A stretch of 64,000 nt of DNA, from assembly GCA_963070105.1 (NCBI GenBank), contig OY718808.1, forward strand, positions 6,859,738 to 6,923,737, given 5' to 3'. The notes below the pieces were generated by a model. It worked only from the letters and a program-made list of their open reading frames with translations. It made no database searches and had not been told where the DNA came from. Position 1 is the first letter of the stretch; the number at the start of each line of letters is the position of its first letter. The stretch is from Litomosoides sigmodontis (Eukaryota > Nematoda > Chromadorea > Rhabditida > Onchocercidae). A program made the position numbers and the translations under genes. Shown one piece after another: positions 12,303 to 25,900 of the stretch.

Positions 12303-14754
12303 ATGCTACCGTCATTCCTCATCCCTCCTCTTCTCTTCTTCACGACAATTGCGCCCAGCAGTTCCAATGCTCAGGTTATATTTTGTTATTATACTGCATT
12401 ATTGAATTCTTATCCTTTTTCCTCCTTACCATCTGATCCTGCGCTTCTTTCCTCCATCGCTAATTTCCATTCGTTTTCATAAATTTCTTTTGTTTTTTGA
12501 AATACCAACTGGAGTGGCAGGCAGTGTGACAGCGGTCAAGTTAAGATGAAATTAGACTAAGTATGATATTTAAACTCATTCCTCGCAACATTTTGTTGTT
12601 GTTGTTATTAAATGTTAAAGTTATTAGTTAATTTATGAAATAAAAAATGGATTAGAATGTCATCTTGTGATTTGCCAATTCCGCAATCTATCAACGGAAG
12701 TGAAATTACCGGAAAAGGAATCTTAGCACATATCTGAATTCCCTACTGCAAAATAACAAATTTCCTAACAAATATCACTCGTTTACTGCAACGTGTGATT
12801 TCCTGGAATGAATGCGCTCGCATGGAGCAAGTAACTCCGTCACGGACACTTGCCATTTTCCGCTAAACGTTACCTTTACAGAGTAGCAGCATTAATCCAT
12901 TACTGAACTTTCTATCAAATGATAACATTGGTCGGCTGACGCAAATGGCAACAGAAATTGTTGCTTCCGCTGCGAAGCATTCCGCTGCAGCTAATATCGA
13001 CGCACTGTATGACTTCCTGTGTTTCGAATTAGTTCCTTTCTAATTAGCTGGTAGATTTGATTCTAGCAATTTTGGCTGAAATGATAAATTTAAGACAGCA
13101 AGTGTAATGTATGAGATATGCATTCATCCACGTCAAATCACCAAATAAACGCTATTATAGAACAAGGCCTGGTCGTCCAGAACCGGGGCCTATATCTCTC
13201 AATTCTCGACCATCTGAAATGCTTGGCCAGTCTATAACAAATGCTATTTCACCAGCTATTACTAAACTTGCTGAATTTTCTGAAAATCGTGGTCTGTTGC
13301 CATCAGGACAGCAACGGAGAAGCGGTTATCATCACATTGGATCGAGTAGTAGTGATACGAAATCACTGATGAACATTGCAGGTGCATTTTTAGGATCTTC
13401 AAGACCTGGTAAATCATCATCTTTTGGAACAAAAACGCAAACGAGTACAAGTGATGGAGATATCAACTGGTTACCCACTATTCGGGAATTGGCGCCCGGC
13501 GCAAATAGCAATTTTGGTATACCGAAGGGCGAAGGTTCGTCAATAGCCAATTTCAAAATCATAATTATTTAGCAATTATCACTTTAAATCACCATCAAAT
13601 TTTTCCTTTGTTCAAAATGTGGTGCTGTATGAAATGTGTTCATTTATTCGAAATAAATTAACAGATCGCTGATCGCTATAGATTGCTCTTCCCATTCTAG
13701 ATCTTTGATTTGAAAAAAAAAAGGTTTTTTCATTTTTAATTAATGTCTCCGTATTTTTGAAAAAATTTTTTGAACAGTAAAATTAATGTTTCAAATTAGG
13801 AATGGAAGGAAATTTGTTGAGTGACTACAAACAGGTTTGATATGAATATTTCTCTTCCAGGATGTCTACCGTTCTTGAGCGAATTCATGAGGATAGCATA
13901 TGGGAATTGTGTAAAAGTAGCAGATGAAAAGGCATGGGATCTTTGGGGCAATCAAATTAACAACGCTCTTTTTGGTGGCAAAATTGATTTCATCGGCGCT
14001 ACGTGAGTGTATAGAGAGATGATGTGTCGATGGTTGTGTAAACATTCAAATCTTTTAAATTTCAACGCTTTAAACATCAATACGTCAAGTTGAATGAATT
14101 CTCACGTGTTAATTTTTGTTGGCTAACTTTTTCGGAGAAAGAATCCCAGTCATTTGCTCACTAATCTGTATGATCAGTTATGAAAGATGTAAAATTTGAA
14201 ATAAATTTAATTTTTCCATTGCAATTGTATGAAATGGCATAATTATTTTTTGCTAGAAAAACTACTCAATTTTTCCTTTGTTGATGATAATATTGCGATA
14301 TGAACAATTTGATGTTGATTAACAAATTTCACTAAAACTTGAAATTTAATTTTTTTTAAGGAAAGAAACGTGTAAACGTGGTGCAGAAAGGCAGCATTGT
14401 GGTCAGCTGAGGAAGGTGATCAGTGAGTGCGATATCTTAGGATCGCTGCAAGTCGGCATGGAAATGCAAAGGGCAATTCAACGGTGTGAAGAATTTTCCG
14501 GTGTCATTGATCAGGTATTCAATATTCTGTTTGCTTTTGATCCTCCAACCTGTTACTTCAGCGAAGCACCTAGTCCATAAACGTATTGAACGCTAACAGA
14601 AAGGCTCCCCGTGATGTCCGTTTTTTATTCGTCTGATCAGTGCTTGAATACGTGTAAAATCCGTTTTCAGAATCCAATACAAGTGCTTAATCAAGTGAAT
14701 AGCATTATTGGTGGTGAATTTGCTCAAGGGTTTTTGCACAAATTTCTCGGTTAA
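12303..14754 (+). CDS. Unrecognised secreted six-cysteine protein
   Basis: Six exons: 12303-12374, 12882-13018, 13161-13534, 13861-14002, 14361-14514, 14671-14754; 320 residues with all phases closing. Exon 1 encodes a hydrophobic signal peptide (SFLIPPLLFFTTIAP) ending in SSSNAQ, so the product should enter the secretory pathway. Residues 25-69 are helical and Ala-rich. Residues 70-194 are Ser/Gly/Pro-rich and probably disordered. Residues 195-285 form a compact module with six cysteines (about 196, 211, 246, 255, 265, 284) and a WDLW motif. No transmembrane segment follows. The last four exons have strong splice signals (TTTCAG or CCAG acceptors, GTGAGT donor). The join from exon 1 to exon 3 is weaker. 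I do not recognise the family. A nematode-specific secreted or cuticle-associated protein is one guess. Confidence 0.72.
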
Positions 14755-16200
14755 TTGTATTCATTTGTATGCTCAATGATCTCATTCACCTATCTTCTTA
14801 ACTTTCTGAATTTCGTATAACTTAGATTCTCTGTGAGTGAGAAATAATTCATCCAATCCTTATTACCATGCCAATTCTTATTATCAAATTTTATTCTATG
14901 ATCCGTAATAAACAAGGGCTTGTAAAATTTCTTCAGTTCAGCTTGCATTTCATGACTCTTCATTTTCAATAATTTTCAGCCTCATAATAAATGATCACTA
15001 CACGTGAAATTTGCTAACAAAATTTAAAAATTTCATGCAACATTAAAGAAATAAGTTTTTAGAGAAAAAATGCAATAGATAATGTTGTCGTACACTTGCA
15101 CATATTTATATGATAATTTTCGTTAGAGTAGAATGTTGTATTCCATTTAAAAATCCACAATTTTGGGTCAAAATAAATGTACGAAAAAAATTGAGCACGC
15201 AATAACATTTAAATTGAAAAGTATGTAACAAAATAAAAACTACTGAGATGTCAGATCTTATTTGTCCAAAAAAAACAACATAAAAAACCGGTAAAAATTT
15301 CGATCAAATTAAAATGAAAATTCAATTTAAAGGAAATGATGCACATAGCAGGATGATTGACTAAAACGGCTGGATATTAAATTTACACGTTAATCGAATT
15401 AGTGACATTAGACAGAAATTGAAACGTAAATTCGTAATTTATTTTGACGTACATTGAAATTATAAGCTTAACATAGATTTATTTCGCACTACTTATCATC
15501 CAATTTCTCCAGCGTAAAATGAGAGAGTTCGACGGATCTTCGGAACTGAAATGACGGATCCGTCTGGAATTAATTCATCCTCAGATTTTATGGAAGCAAG
15601 TGGAAACACGCTGACGTTAAACTGAGCATGAAATTATAAGACGAAACATTCCTCCCATCTCCAGTCGCTTCTGCTTTGCTTCAACATCAATCATCCAACT
15701 GCACTTCCTAGGCGCTTATGTTCGTTCGTTCGACGGACGGCTTCTTTTTGCAAGAATAAGTGGAGATGCAGCAGCCAACGATTTAAATTTCTTTTGACCA
15801 TTTCCACGATCAGCGCTGAGTCGCTTCTGACCGCTCTTACGTCCAACCATAAACAAGTCTTTGCCATTTTCGTATCGCTTTTTTCCTCTCATTGCTTTTT
15901 TTTTTCATTTCTTAAAGTTCTGAAGTATTATTCAGTTCACTAGCTTGGAGAATGCATTGCACAATAGCGACCATTAATTGTAATAATATGCCTTTGTCCA
16001 TTCTACCGAGAGGTATTGCACAATAAAATTAAAAAACGGATCGTTGTGGAATTTCTCCAGTAATTTTCAAAAGTAAACCAAGATATTTCGTATTGAGAGA
16101 AGAGAAGCGATCTTTTTTTAGAAAATAATTGAAAATAAAATTTTAAACACTTCTTTCTATCGGAGGAATACTTGGTGGAACTCATAAAGCGATAAGGCAT

Positions 16201-16204
<4 letters not shown>

Positions 16205-16239
<35 letters not shown>
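16205..16239 (+). repeat. CA microsatellite
   Basis: About 35 bases of CA dinucleotide. It is complementary to the GT tract 120 bases downstream. Confidence 0.95.
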
Positions 16240-16242
<3 letters not shown>

Positions 16243-16356
16243 CTTTCTGATGTCTTTTAAGAATTGATTTGACGTTGTCTTACGTTTCTCACGTTTCGAA
16301 TTTTGGATTAAAACCTAATGGTTTTCCTCAGCCAACGATTATTAATTTTCATGCTG

Positions 16357-16420
16357 CGTGTGTGTGTGTCTGTGTGTGTGTGTGTGTGTGCGTGTGTGTG
16401 TGTGTGTGTGGGTGTGTGTT
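16357..16420 (+). repeat. GT microsatellite
   Basis: About 64 bases of GT dinucleotide with C or G interruptions, facing the CA tract upstream. Confidence 0.95.
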
Positions 16421-18754
16421 TAAAGAAAAACATTTTTTTTGAAGCGAATTTTTAGAACATAAACTTTTTCATCCATCTCTTCTCTTTCCACTTCGTCCAT
16501 TTGCAAAAGAAGCATTACACTTCTCCAAGTTGTATTGTTTTCTCACTCCTCCATTTTACAACACTTTCACAAAATAATTAATTGTCTTAATTAGGCCTTC
16601 TTTCACTTACCATCGCTATCTCTTCGCGCAGCGCAAATGTTTCTTGTCAAATTTTGCTTGAAACGAATTTAACTGAAATCAACACAGAAGTGCTGTTAAA
16701 GAATGAAAGATTTTGAAAGGAATCATTTTAAAAAACATTCCAAATCATTGAAATTGCTATATTTATATACTCAATTTGCAAGATTAAAGTGAAAAAAAAG
16801 CGAACTTTTATTGATTGAACAATTTGCTTCACTAAGTAAAGTTGTAAGAGCCGCTGAAATCACTTGGCTTGCCAATAGCATTGCAAATGTTCACTAATTG
16901 TTTTTTTTCCCAAATTAAACTTCTCGATCGTTGAAATTGTTGTTTTCCAAATAACCATACCTAATGAAACAATCAAATAATAGATTCTAACAAATTCCGA
17001 GTTCAATTTCGCTTCTCCGTTTGCTCCAATCCAATTAATTCACATTCCTTCGAATGCATAACTTACCGTATAGTTTACAATTATTGTGTTTGAATTAAAT
17101 ATGGCGAAGGCGCGCTATTGTCCAATTAGAAGTGAGTTAATTGGTGCTAATTTGGGTTTGTTAAAAGTGGAAAATCTGTTTGACGGACCAGTAGAAGTGA
17201 GATTTTTGCTGAGTGATAATTTACTGCATTATTTCAGTAATTTATACAGTCATTTTCATTCCTCTTTCTCTGTAAGTGCTTGAATTTTAAACATTTTCAA
17301 TTTTACTTACATCTTTTTATCAAATATTTTCATTAGGAGAAATTTCTAATTTTAATTTTTTTTTTAATTTTTTAAAAAATAATTTGTACTACATTTTCTT
17401 CAAAGGTTCATAAGATTAAATCACCCTAGTGATGAAGGAATTAATTAAACTATTAATAAATCAAAAATTCATTTCACTATATATCCTACAACATGCCAAA
17501 TCATTTATTTATTCGTTTTTAAATTTTATAAGTCAATTTATTGCTGCAATTTCGAAATGCCTCTCTTCAACGTACATTTAATTTCCTCGTTCAAAGACAG
17601 AAATTGTGCTCGTGAGAGGGGCAAAAACCAATTTCCTAAATTTGAAACTAATTGTAATTTTAATTGAAAATACACTAGTAGCACTTGCTGCTGAAGTGGG
17701 AAATGCGTGTGCTTCATTTCGGATGGCATTTGAACTCACAGAAGTAGAGATGAAGTGCTTTGTTTGCTTGCGGTAATCCCTTTCATTTATTTGTCTTAGG
17801 CATAACCTGGTAAGTGTGAGTGTTAAAGATCAGCGTGAGCGCTGCCCTTTAACATCTCATCGCTGTGGCGGAATATCTTGTGGCTCTGTTGAAAACAACT
17901 TTTGAAGTTTAAAATTAAATGAATAAATTTAGCTCAAATTTCACTAGCATTGCAGTGTTTCATTATGACTTTAACGGTTTGTGAACAATAAAAACAATAT
18001 TAATTTAAAAAAAAAAGTTATAAGTAAAAGAAGGCAAAAGAGAGTGCAAATAATGGCTGTTTTATTAAGATATTTAGCTTCAAGATGAAGCTAATTTATA
18101 TTCCAAATTGGATTTTCATGAATTCGATTAGCAACTTGACGGATTGTTTGCTCAGTCAAGCATGTATTCCTCATAACTGACCATTGACCCTTCATAATAT
18201 GCTATTGCCTTGTCTTTTTTTTTGCAATTAATTAATTTATCAATTTCAAATAAAATTAGCAATCGGTAAGATTAGAGGAGCGTATGTTTGCTAACGCCTT
18301 CTTCATCATTGCCACGTCGTTAGAACCATTTCCAACCATTACTTTCACACTTAACGTAAGTGACAAATTAGCGCTTTAGTCTTTTTTAGGAGGAAAAAAA
18401 TGAAAATAAATAAGCAAAGGAAAAAAAATTGTGAAAAACTGCGAGCGAACGATGTCGCCGTCGTTCGTTGCGCAGCTTGCCAATGTTGCTAATAGCAACT
18501 AACTTATTGCTTTTCATGCATCCTTAAGCTACTTAGTTAAGTTACCTGTCACGTGTATATGTCCATTGCTTACGTACGTGTGTGCTTCTACTCATTGACG
18601 ACCGCAATACCTTCCAATTGTTAGCAACGTTTCAACAACTATTTGTTATGAAATTTCATAGCGTACAGGGCAAATTCCAATTCCTGTGAACAACTCGAAG
18701 AAATGCCGAAAGATTTCATACAGTTTTTCTATCATATGATATATCTATATCAAC

Positions 18755-18806
18755 TGAGAGAAAAAGGGAGAGAGAGAGAAAGAGAAGGAGAGAGAGGGGG
18801 CGAGCG
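18755..18806 (+). repeat. GA-rich purine tract
   Basis: GAGAG repeats with AAAAAGGG interruptions, purine on the plus strand. Confidence 0.85.
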
Positions 18807-20701
18807 AGTAAAGATATGAAGAATTTTACTGAATTTATTGGGAAGAAAAAAAAATTGCATTCAAAATATTTTGATGTCTTTTCCTACGTTCGCATAGTGA
18901 GGGAAGGAAAAAGGAAGAATGATATTTCGCTGTGAAATACGTCAGTTACTTTCAACGGCGAATGCCGAAATTGGCAAAATAATTGAATTCCAATTGTTGC
19001 CTTCTTCTTTTTTCCGGCAAAATTCAGTGACGGAGCCAGACGTACGCCATCACTCGCATCCCCGGTTGTTCCAGTCGGAACGGTTAATTAAAATGGCGCA
19101 AATTAAGTCAGTTGCATGTAGCGCTTAGAATAGAGTTGCTTAGGTCACTTGCTTGAAATTAATGTGTAAGTGAGGTTAACTTTTCGCCTAAGTGAATTTT
19201 AATGAATAATTAATTTTGTTTCTTTGCTTTTTTCGATATTTTTTTTTCGTGAAATTTCATTTACTCGAACTTTCAACGGTGCATAACAATTGAAGCATGA
19301 AATTTAGCCGTCACTCCCCACATATCGACGAATAATTATTTTTCGAAAAAATTTTTTCAATCGTTTGAACTGAAAAAAAAGAGGTGTAAGGCAAATATAA
19401 ATTACTATAATTTTTTTTTTTTTAAATTGTTGATTGCTTCAACATCACTTGCTTCCGTAAAACGTTTGTTGTGGTTAGCGCACGAAGGCTGATGACGTGT
19501 GCTGCGATAGATCAGCTCCGAGCTATTCAGTCAGAATGAAAGAGCTCAGCAACATTCGAATCTCCTCAGTGCTCTTTTCCCTCCTCAAACTAAATTGTAA
19601 CTGTTCCTGCGCGTAACCTAGCCACATCTTAATCACTTCATTCATCTGAATTCATAAATCAGAACTGGAAATTGTGTAATTAAAGACTCATACCGTTATC
19701 TTTTAATTATTATCATTGCCATTAATAAATTCTAATTCTATCAAGGCAGTATCGAATCTTCTTCAGTGCAGTGCTTTACTCCACCATCTTTTAGTAGCAT
19801 AAGTATTGTGATGGAAATGGTACTGATGCGTTTGAAGTTTTTTAAGCTTAGCAAATCGATTTCCTCATCTTCATATTTGAATATCAATAATACATTGGGA
19901 GGAGAGGGAAGAGAGAAAGTTAAATAATCAAAGGATTGTTTGGTGAAAAAATTTGTCCCTCTCTCTAAGTAATATTTCCTTTTTTATCGAAATGATGAAA
20001 CATGGAAGAGATAGCAAAAGTGAGGAAAGGAAAAAAAGATAACTTATTAATTTATGGCTATCAAAAGTTATTTAAATAAATTGAATTCAGACAAAAATTC
20101 CAAGTTATTATTCATCCAATATTGTTGCCAAGAGAGATGGCCAATTTCCTTCTTCTCTCATTTATTCGTAGTTTGTATAATAAATTGTTGATTAATTATT
20201 TAGTTGGTGAACTAATGATGAGTTTAATTAAGATAAATTATGCATGAAATGATGGATGACTAATCCAATTTTCAACTCAATTTACATTTATCTGATTGTT
20301 TTCTCCTACAACGATAATTACTTTACTTAATATCGCTAATAATGCTTACAACCTCATCCATTCTATCAAATTCGTCAAAAAAATGATCATTTCCATGTTT
20401 GAAATTTTAATTTTCACAGAGCAAATAATTTCTAATTTCAACGTTCACTTTATTTCTTAATTTTCACATCGTTCCAGCGCATTGCGCATTCGTTTGACCA
20501 ATGAAAGCTCATTTATTTCATTTTAATTTGAATTTAAATAATATATTTTTGGCTCGTAAATTTCATTAGTATCCTTCTTTCTTTCTTTCTTTCTTCATTT
20601 ATGCAAATTGAGTACAGATTTTATGAATTTTAGAGTAATTGTGATCAGCTAGACGTCGTTGAAATTTCCAGTGGGAAAATTCACTATGAACGAATGAATG
20701 A

Positions 20702-22687
20702 ATGGACAATGAAACGATCGTTGCGTATAAGGGGAAGATTGCTATCACTGAGGCGAGCATTGCTAGCATAGCAGCGGTGATAAGTGATAATTGGTCTGAG
20801 CTACCGCTGGACGATGCGATCATCAAGTTCCTTGATAATTCAACCGCAGCGAGCAGCGGTAGCGATACTTTTGATGTGATACCGACGGCTGCTACTTCAA
20901 CAAATTCAACATTTCAAAACTTTTTCAACACAATCAACAAGGGATGGAGTATTTTTGGTATGAATTTCATTCCACTCAAAATTCCTATCCAAAATTTATT
21001 TATTTATTCCAATTTTATTAGAAAAAAATGCTACATTATGGAATTATTATCAATTTGCTTTATCATCCATTTCGTGAGAATTCAGTCGGTCGTTCGTTTC
21101 GCACTAAAAATTAGCTGAGTAGCTTACAACGAATTTCAATTAATTTCCTTGCATTGTTTCGCTCTGTCAATTTCTTCATCGATTGATTCGTATGTGAAAG
21201 CGTAAGTTATCGTTAAAATATTTTATGTAAAATGCGTAATCTCCACTTCTGTTCAGCTTATTTCAATCACAGTTTTCAAGTTTAAAGCTCAGAAAACCTA
21301 ATTTAAATTGATGTTAGATACGGTGTGACTTAAATTTTAAATATTATTATTAACACAAAAGTTTCTGTCGAAAACGACTTATTAATTTCAAGAATTCCCT
21401 GTCATTTTGTAGTTGGAAAATAATGCTAAATGTTCCTCTTTTGTATGCAAAGGCTGTCTGTTATCTGTCTTATTCATCGAATAGAAATCGCGAAATTTAT
21501 TGAATTTAATGAAATTTAATTGTGCATTTGTCGTCTTCCATAATTTGTTGATCGTTGATGATTAGCGGAATTTGCACTCCTCGTCATTTTAGCTGCTAAA
21601 AGGATTGATGCAATTAAATTACAATGATTTTTAATTTCTTTGAGTAAAATGTAAATTTAATTCATTTACAAGCTTGTTCATTTTGCAGAGGAAAGTCCAC
21701 GGCTGATATGGATTCTCGTCGGTGCTGGCACATTGATCATTGTTGTTCTTATCACTGTTGTTGTTTACCTATTTATGAGCAAGAAGTGAGTCATCACTTT
21801 TAACTCATTCATTCCGCTACTTCACTTTCGATCCAAAGCTCATTAGCGATCGTAATTAGTTAACGCTCACAGCATCTCTCTCATCCGTTCCATAAATTGT
21901 TAGCTCAATGTAGCTGCTCGTTGCTACTGTTTGGAGGAAAATAATTTTTGTAATTTTGAAAATTTTTTTTAGTTAATTTTTTTATTTAGAAATTGCAATA
22001 AAAAATCCGCAGAAAGCAGAGAGAATAATCAACGAATCACTGATTCATACGATAACATATCACATTTCGCGTGGTTCAAGTTAGTTTGGTTTGGCACTTT
22101 TCAGTTAAAATAAATAGAGGTAATTAAGGGAAATTTAAATTTAAACGTTTCACCTTTGAATGTATCAATTATTATGCAATTTAATTTCATGACACTTTGG
22201 ACAGTGAAAAATGCAGGTGGATGCTGTGCTGTCCGAAATCGATCTTCGATAGGCAGGAGAATCACCGGATGATGCGTGTGAATTCGGCGAGCAATTTAGG
22301 TCCGTATCGAAGACCACCGTTGCAACCTGCTCATCGGCAAGGTGCTTGCGGTTTGTTCATTTGTGACCTTTGAAAATGACGCTGTCAATTATGGGAATGA
22401 CATTGCAGCACTAGTGGTATATGGCTGAGATTTCAGACGATCAGTTTCGCAACGATTTTTTGCTCTCTCATCGCTTAGAGTCGTCGAACAGAGGGGAATC
22501 ATGCTTGGGTGGTTCGGACGGAAAAGCAGAGCAGACATCAGTGCTGGCCACTGGTCAGACTGGAAGTGCCGGTAATTTATACGCAATCAATATAACGGGT
22601 ATTCAGGGAGTACCGGTAATGCCTATGCAAAATGACCGAAGACGTCCGCTTCCAGTGCCGCCTCCCAGTTGTTTCAATCATCTATGA
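20702..22687 (+). CDS. Unrecognised single-pass membrane protein
   Basis: Four exons: 20702-20957, 21689-21785, 22205-22341, 22437-22687; 246 residues with all phases closing. Residues 1-90 carry four N-glycosylation sequons (Asn 3, 30, 46, 68) and a Ser/Thr-rich stretch, with no cleavable signal peptide. Residues about 91-114 form one strong transmembrane helix (IWILVGAGTLIIVVLITVVV) followed by SKK. The cytoplasmic tail begins with a cysteine cluster (CRWMLCC, possible palmitoylation), then polar sequence and a proline-rich end (PLPVPPPS). Sequons before and lysines after the helix suggest an outside N-terminus (type III topology), which is inference. Two ATG codons in other frames precede the start. 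I do not recognise the family; a nematode-specific surface protein is possible. Confidence 0.72.
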
Positions 22688-22920
22688 TGTAATTTCTTTT
22701 GTCTTTTGATAATACCGAAAAGCTACAGCAAAATTTCGTTTTTTCCTCCTTCGCTTTCGTAACTTTTCTGAAATTGCTGTAACAACGCGTTGTCCTCTCA
22801 CTCTGCAACATCGCTTTCATATCAATTTCACTTGATCCTTTGACCTTTTATCAGGTTGCTGATGACTTTTTCATCAGAACTTTCTCTTTTTTCACATCAT
22901 CATAACAGATATGGAATACT

Positions 22921-22946
22921 GAGAGAATGAGAGAGAGAGGAAGAGA

Positions 22947-22980
<34 letters not shown>
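22921..22980 (+). repeat. GA microsatellite
   Basis: About 60 bases of GA repeats, the longest GA tract of the window, about 230 bases after the stop codon of the membrane-protein gene. Confidence 0.95.
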
Positions 22981-22982
<2 letters not shown>

Positions 22983-25900
22983 CTTTTAAACAGAGCGAGT
23001 TATCGCCACAATATCCTGCGGATAATCAATTTTCCGGTTTCTGTCGAGCAGTTCCACTGCTAAATTGTTATATATTAAAGGAAAAAAGAGAAGAAGGGAA
23101 CTTCCAGTCTTCCACGCCAACCCATAGATGAAATTCATTTCATCCAATAATTATCTAAGCAGACTTCTATCAATGAGATATTTCAAAAAGAATAAGCGCA
23201 TTTGTCACGCCTACCGACATCTTTACAAGATGATTTGGTATTTGCTTGGTAAGAATGAAAAATGCATCCTAAAAAAGAGGGAAATAAAAATGAGTTGAAA
23301 TTTATTACTTTCTAAAGTATGCTAAACACAACATTTATCATTTTAAGGATAGTGAAAACGTTATGCCAACTGCTTAGAGATATGTATTATCCATCAAGAA
23401 GTGTAAAATGTGTAGGAGGAGGTCAAAGTTCGTGCCGTCAATCATTTCATAATTTCAATTTCGACAATTTCAGAAGAGCTTTTAGGAGTGATAACTTTAA
23501 AAGCTAATGCATTTATTATATCATACAATTTATGAGATTGCTTCTGTTGCACATAATTTCACACATCTCTGATAGCTGAACTATTTGAATGCTAAAAAGG
23601 AATTTCCGAAAAGATTTCGAGTTTTTAAATTTAACAGAAAAAATATAAAAAATTACAATTTAAAGTCTTAAAAGTCACTCGATTTATTACATTAGAGGAC
23701 TTTTTCGGTCTCTTGTTATTTTTAAAGTGCAAGAAGTTGTAAAAATTCTGGTTCAATAAGCTTTCGCTTTCAAATTCAAATAAAAAATTAAACTCACAAC
23801 GAGCTAATCAATTTTTCAATGTCTGCTGAGATATAAAATTTCGTCTAATTTATGTGAGTGGAAAATGAAATTGGAAATGGTTTGTTTAACACTCGTTTTC
23901 AAGTGATAAATTTAATCAAGTGAATCAAATAAAGAGAAGTAAATTTGCCGACGTCATTACAGTGGCAATATTACTTTCTGCTTCTGTTACTTCATTTGAA
24001 AAACAAGCATTAATTTTTCTCCTTATGTTATTTTAACCTCTCAAATTAAATTTAAATTTTGTAATCAAATTCTTTTGTTTAAAGCTTCACTTCAATTTTT
24101 TAATTTATCCACTTGTATAGCTCCATTACGACTTTACACCTATATTATTAGCAAATGTTATTTGTGCCAATAAACCATTTAACAATGTGAATAAACGATT
24201 GAAATTCTTTTTTTTGAAAAATAAAATAAATTTTCAAAGGAATTCATTTAATTTATATTTTAATTTAAATTTCGAATTTGGGAAGACTCTAAACAACTTC
24301 ACATTTATGGCGGAGAGGGATGATCGGAGGAGCCGTAATGGACCAATCAAATTTCATTCGTTCCATCACAAGTGATATAAGTGATACGAGAAGTGATATA
24401 ATTAGACTGACTTATCAAGTACCGTTGACTATCACGATGGGAATGAGAATGATAAGAATCGAAGTATTGACGTGTCGTCAGACAGGTTCTTCCAGCCATT
24501 CTCAGCGACTTTTCTCAGTCACTTCTGCCATTCGTTGTTGTCGGCGCACGTTGTTGTCAAAGGCTCTGCTGAACTGTCATTTTCAAAACAAAAATTTCTT
24601 TGTAATTTCAGAGGTGAAAAAAACGAGTGCAATATTCCTTCTTACTTTTTGATAACTATTTTTTTTTTTGATACTAAAAAAGTTGGTTAGTTAAAATTTT
24701 TTTTCTGACAAAAAATGCTGAAAAAATTTATAAATCATTTGTGTGTTAGGATATCACGTTAAGCGTGAATTGAAATATTTCATCCTCATAAGTTAGGCGG
24801 CTAATGATGACGATTTTTGCAGATCAGATTTGAAGCGAGGTAGAGTTTTTACTATTTAGCATTAAAAGGTGTAAAATAGAAATGTCATTCTAATTTTTTT
24901 CTTTGTAAAAAAAATCTTCAATTAAATTTTTTTTTGTTTTTGTTTTTTCATTGCAACTGCACATTATCAATTAAGACATCGATAAGTTGAGGGATGGAAA
25001 AAAAAGCAATTTGCTCATTTGTTTATGCAAATCATTCATGTTGGTATTGAAAACTCTTGCAGCAAATTCAAAATGAAAAGAGTTAGTTTCATTTCATTTC
25101 ATTTTGCACGTTCGTGGATTTAGCAGCAATGTATTTTGTGTTGGCTAAATAAATAAATTAGCTATGCTCGTTTCTTAAGCTTTTTTTCTTTAATGAAATG
25201 AATGAAATTGAACTTTCACTCTGTTTACTTTCAAAGTACTAAGTTTTGAAAGGATTGCGTCAGTTTGCTAGCGCAGAGGGATAAAGGTGGCGAGCGCTAC
25301 ACGATGAATAATAAGGTCAGAGGGTGAATGCAAATCGGGGTGAATAGCACACTTCAAAAGACATGCAAATTGTTCGTCGATATGAATTTCCACGATCGAC
25401 ATCAGCGCTTCCACCTCTCTCAATTCATTCTGTTCTATTTTCAAACCATTTTAAACTATTTTGTACACAGAAATTCATCTGTTAGAGTTTACATTAAACT
25501 TAAATTTCTCACGAATTGCATTTCTTTCTAATTTCCATAAAAACTTTGCTATGGCTGAAAGATACCTTTATCTTTCACCTTTTCTTCCATTGTGGCAATT
25601 TTACTTCCATATATTTGAGAGCTTCAAAATTACTTCAATTAATAGTGGTAGTTGATGGACTGATAAAGTTGCCAAGTGAGGCTTATCAGTGCTTGTCACT
25701 GCACTGTTCATTACTGATTGCAATTCATTGCTTCACACTTTTGTTTTGAAAAAAGAATCGTTGCTATTTGTGATGTAAATAAACGAATACAATTAGCGTT
25801 CATTAGTTTTTTCCTGATTTCTTCCTGATTAGCAACTTCCTTTAGCAGCTTTTCAATTAGCGTTTATGTTAAAAAAAATTAAAAATGCGGCAAAATCTAA

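Larger units (their letters stand above)
14755..20701. other. Long AT-rich intergenic region
   Basis: About 6 kb without a supported gene. It contains CA and GT microsatellites, a GA tract and one short inverted repeat at 18444-18467 (CGAACGA facing TCGTTCG). A frame at 17101-17283 (MAKARYCP...) has an ATG and a GTGAGA donor but no partner exon. It probably contains regulatory DNA of the flanking genes. Confidence 0.55.

Noticed and set aside
17086..17283. Frame MAKARYCPIRSEL... with a GTGAGA donor
   Set aside because: No matching downstream exon was found and the rest of the region is AT-rich noise; kept only as a remark.
18444..18467. Inverted repeat CGAACGA / TCGTTCG as a terminator or transposon end
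   Set aside because: The stem is only seven bases, with no partner copy and no element around it.
24320..24652. 110-codon plus-strand frame
   Set aside because: It spans AGTGATA repeats and has no domain or splice support.
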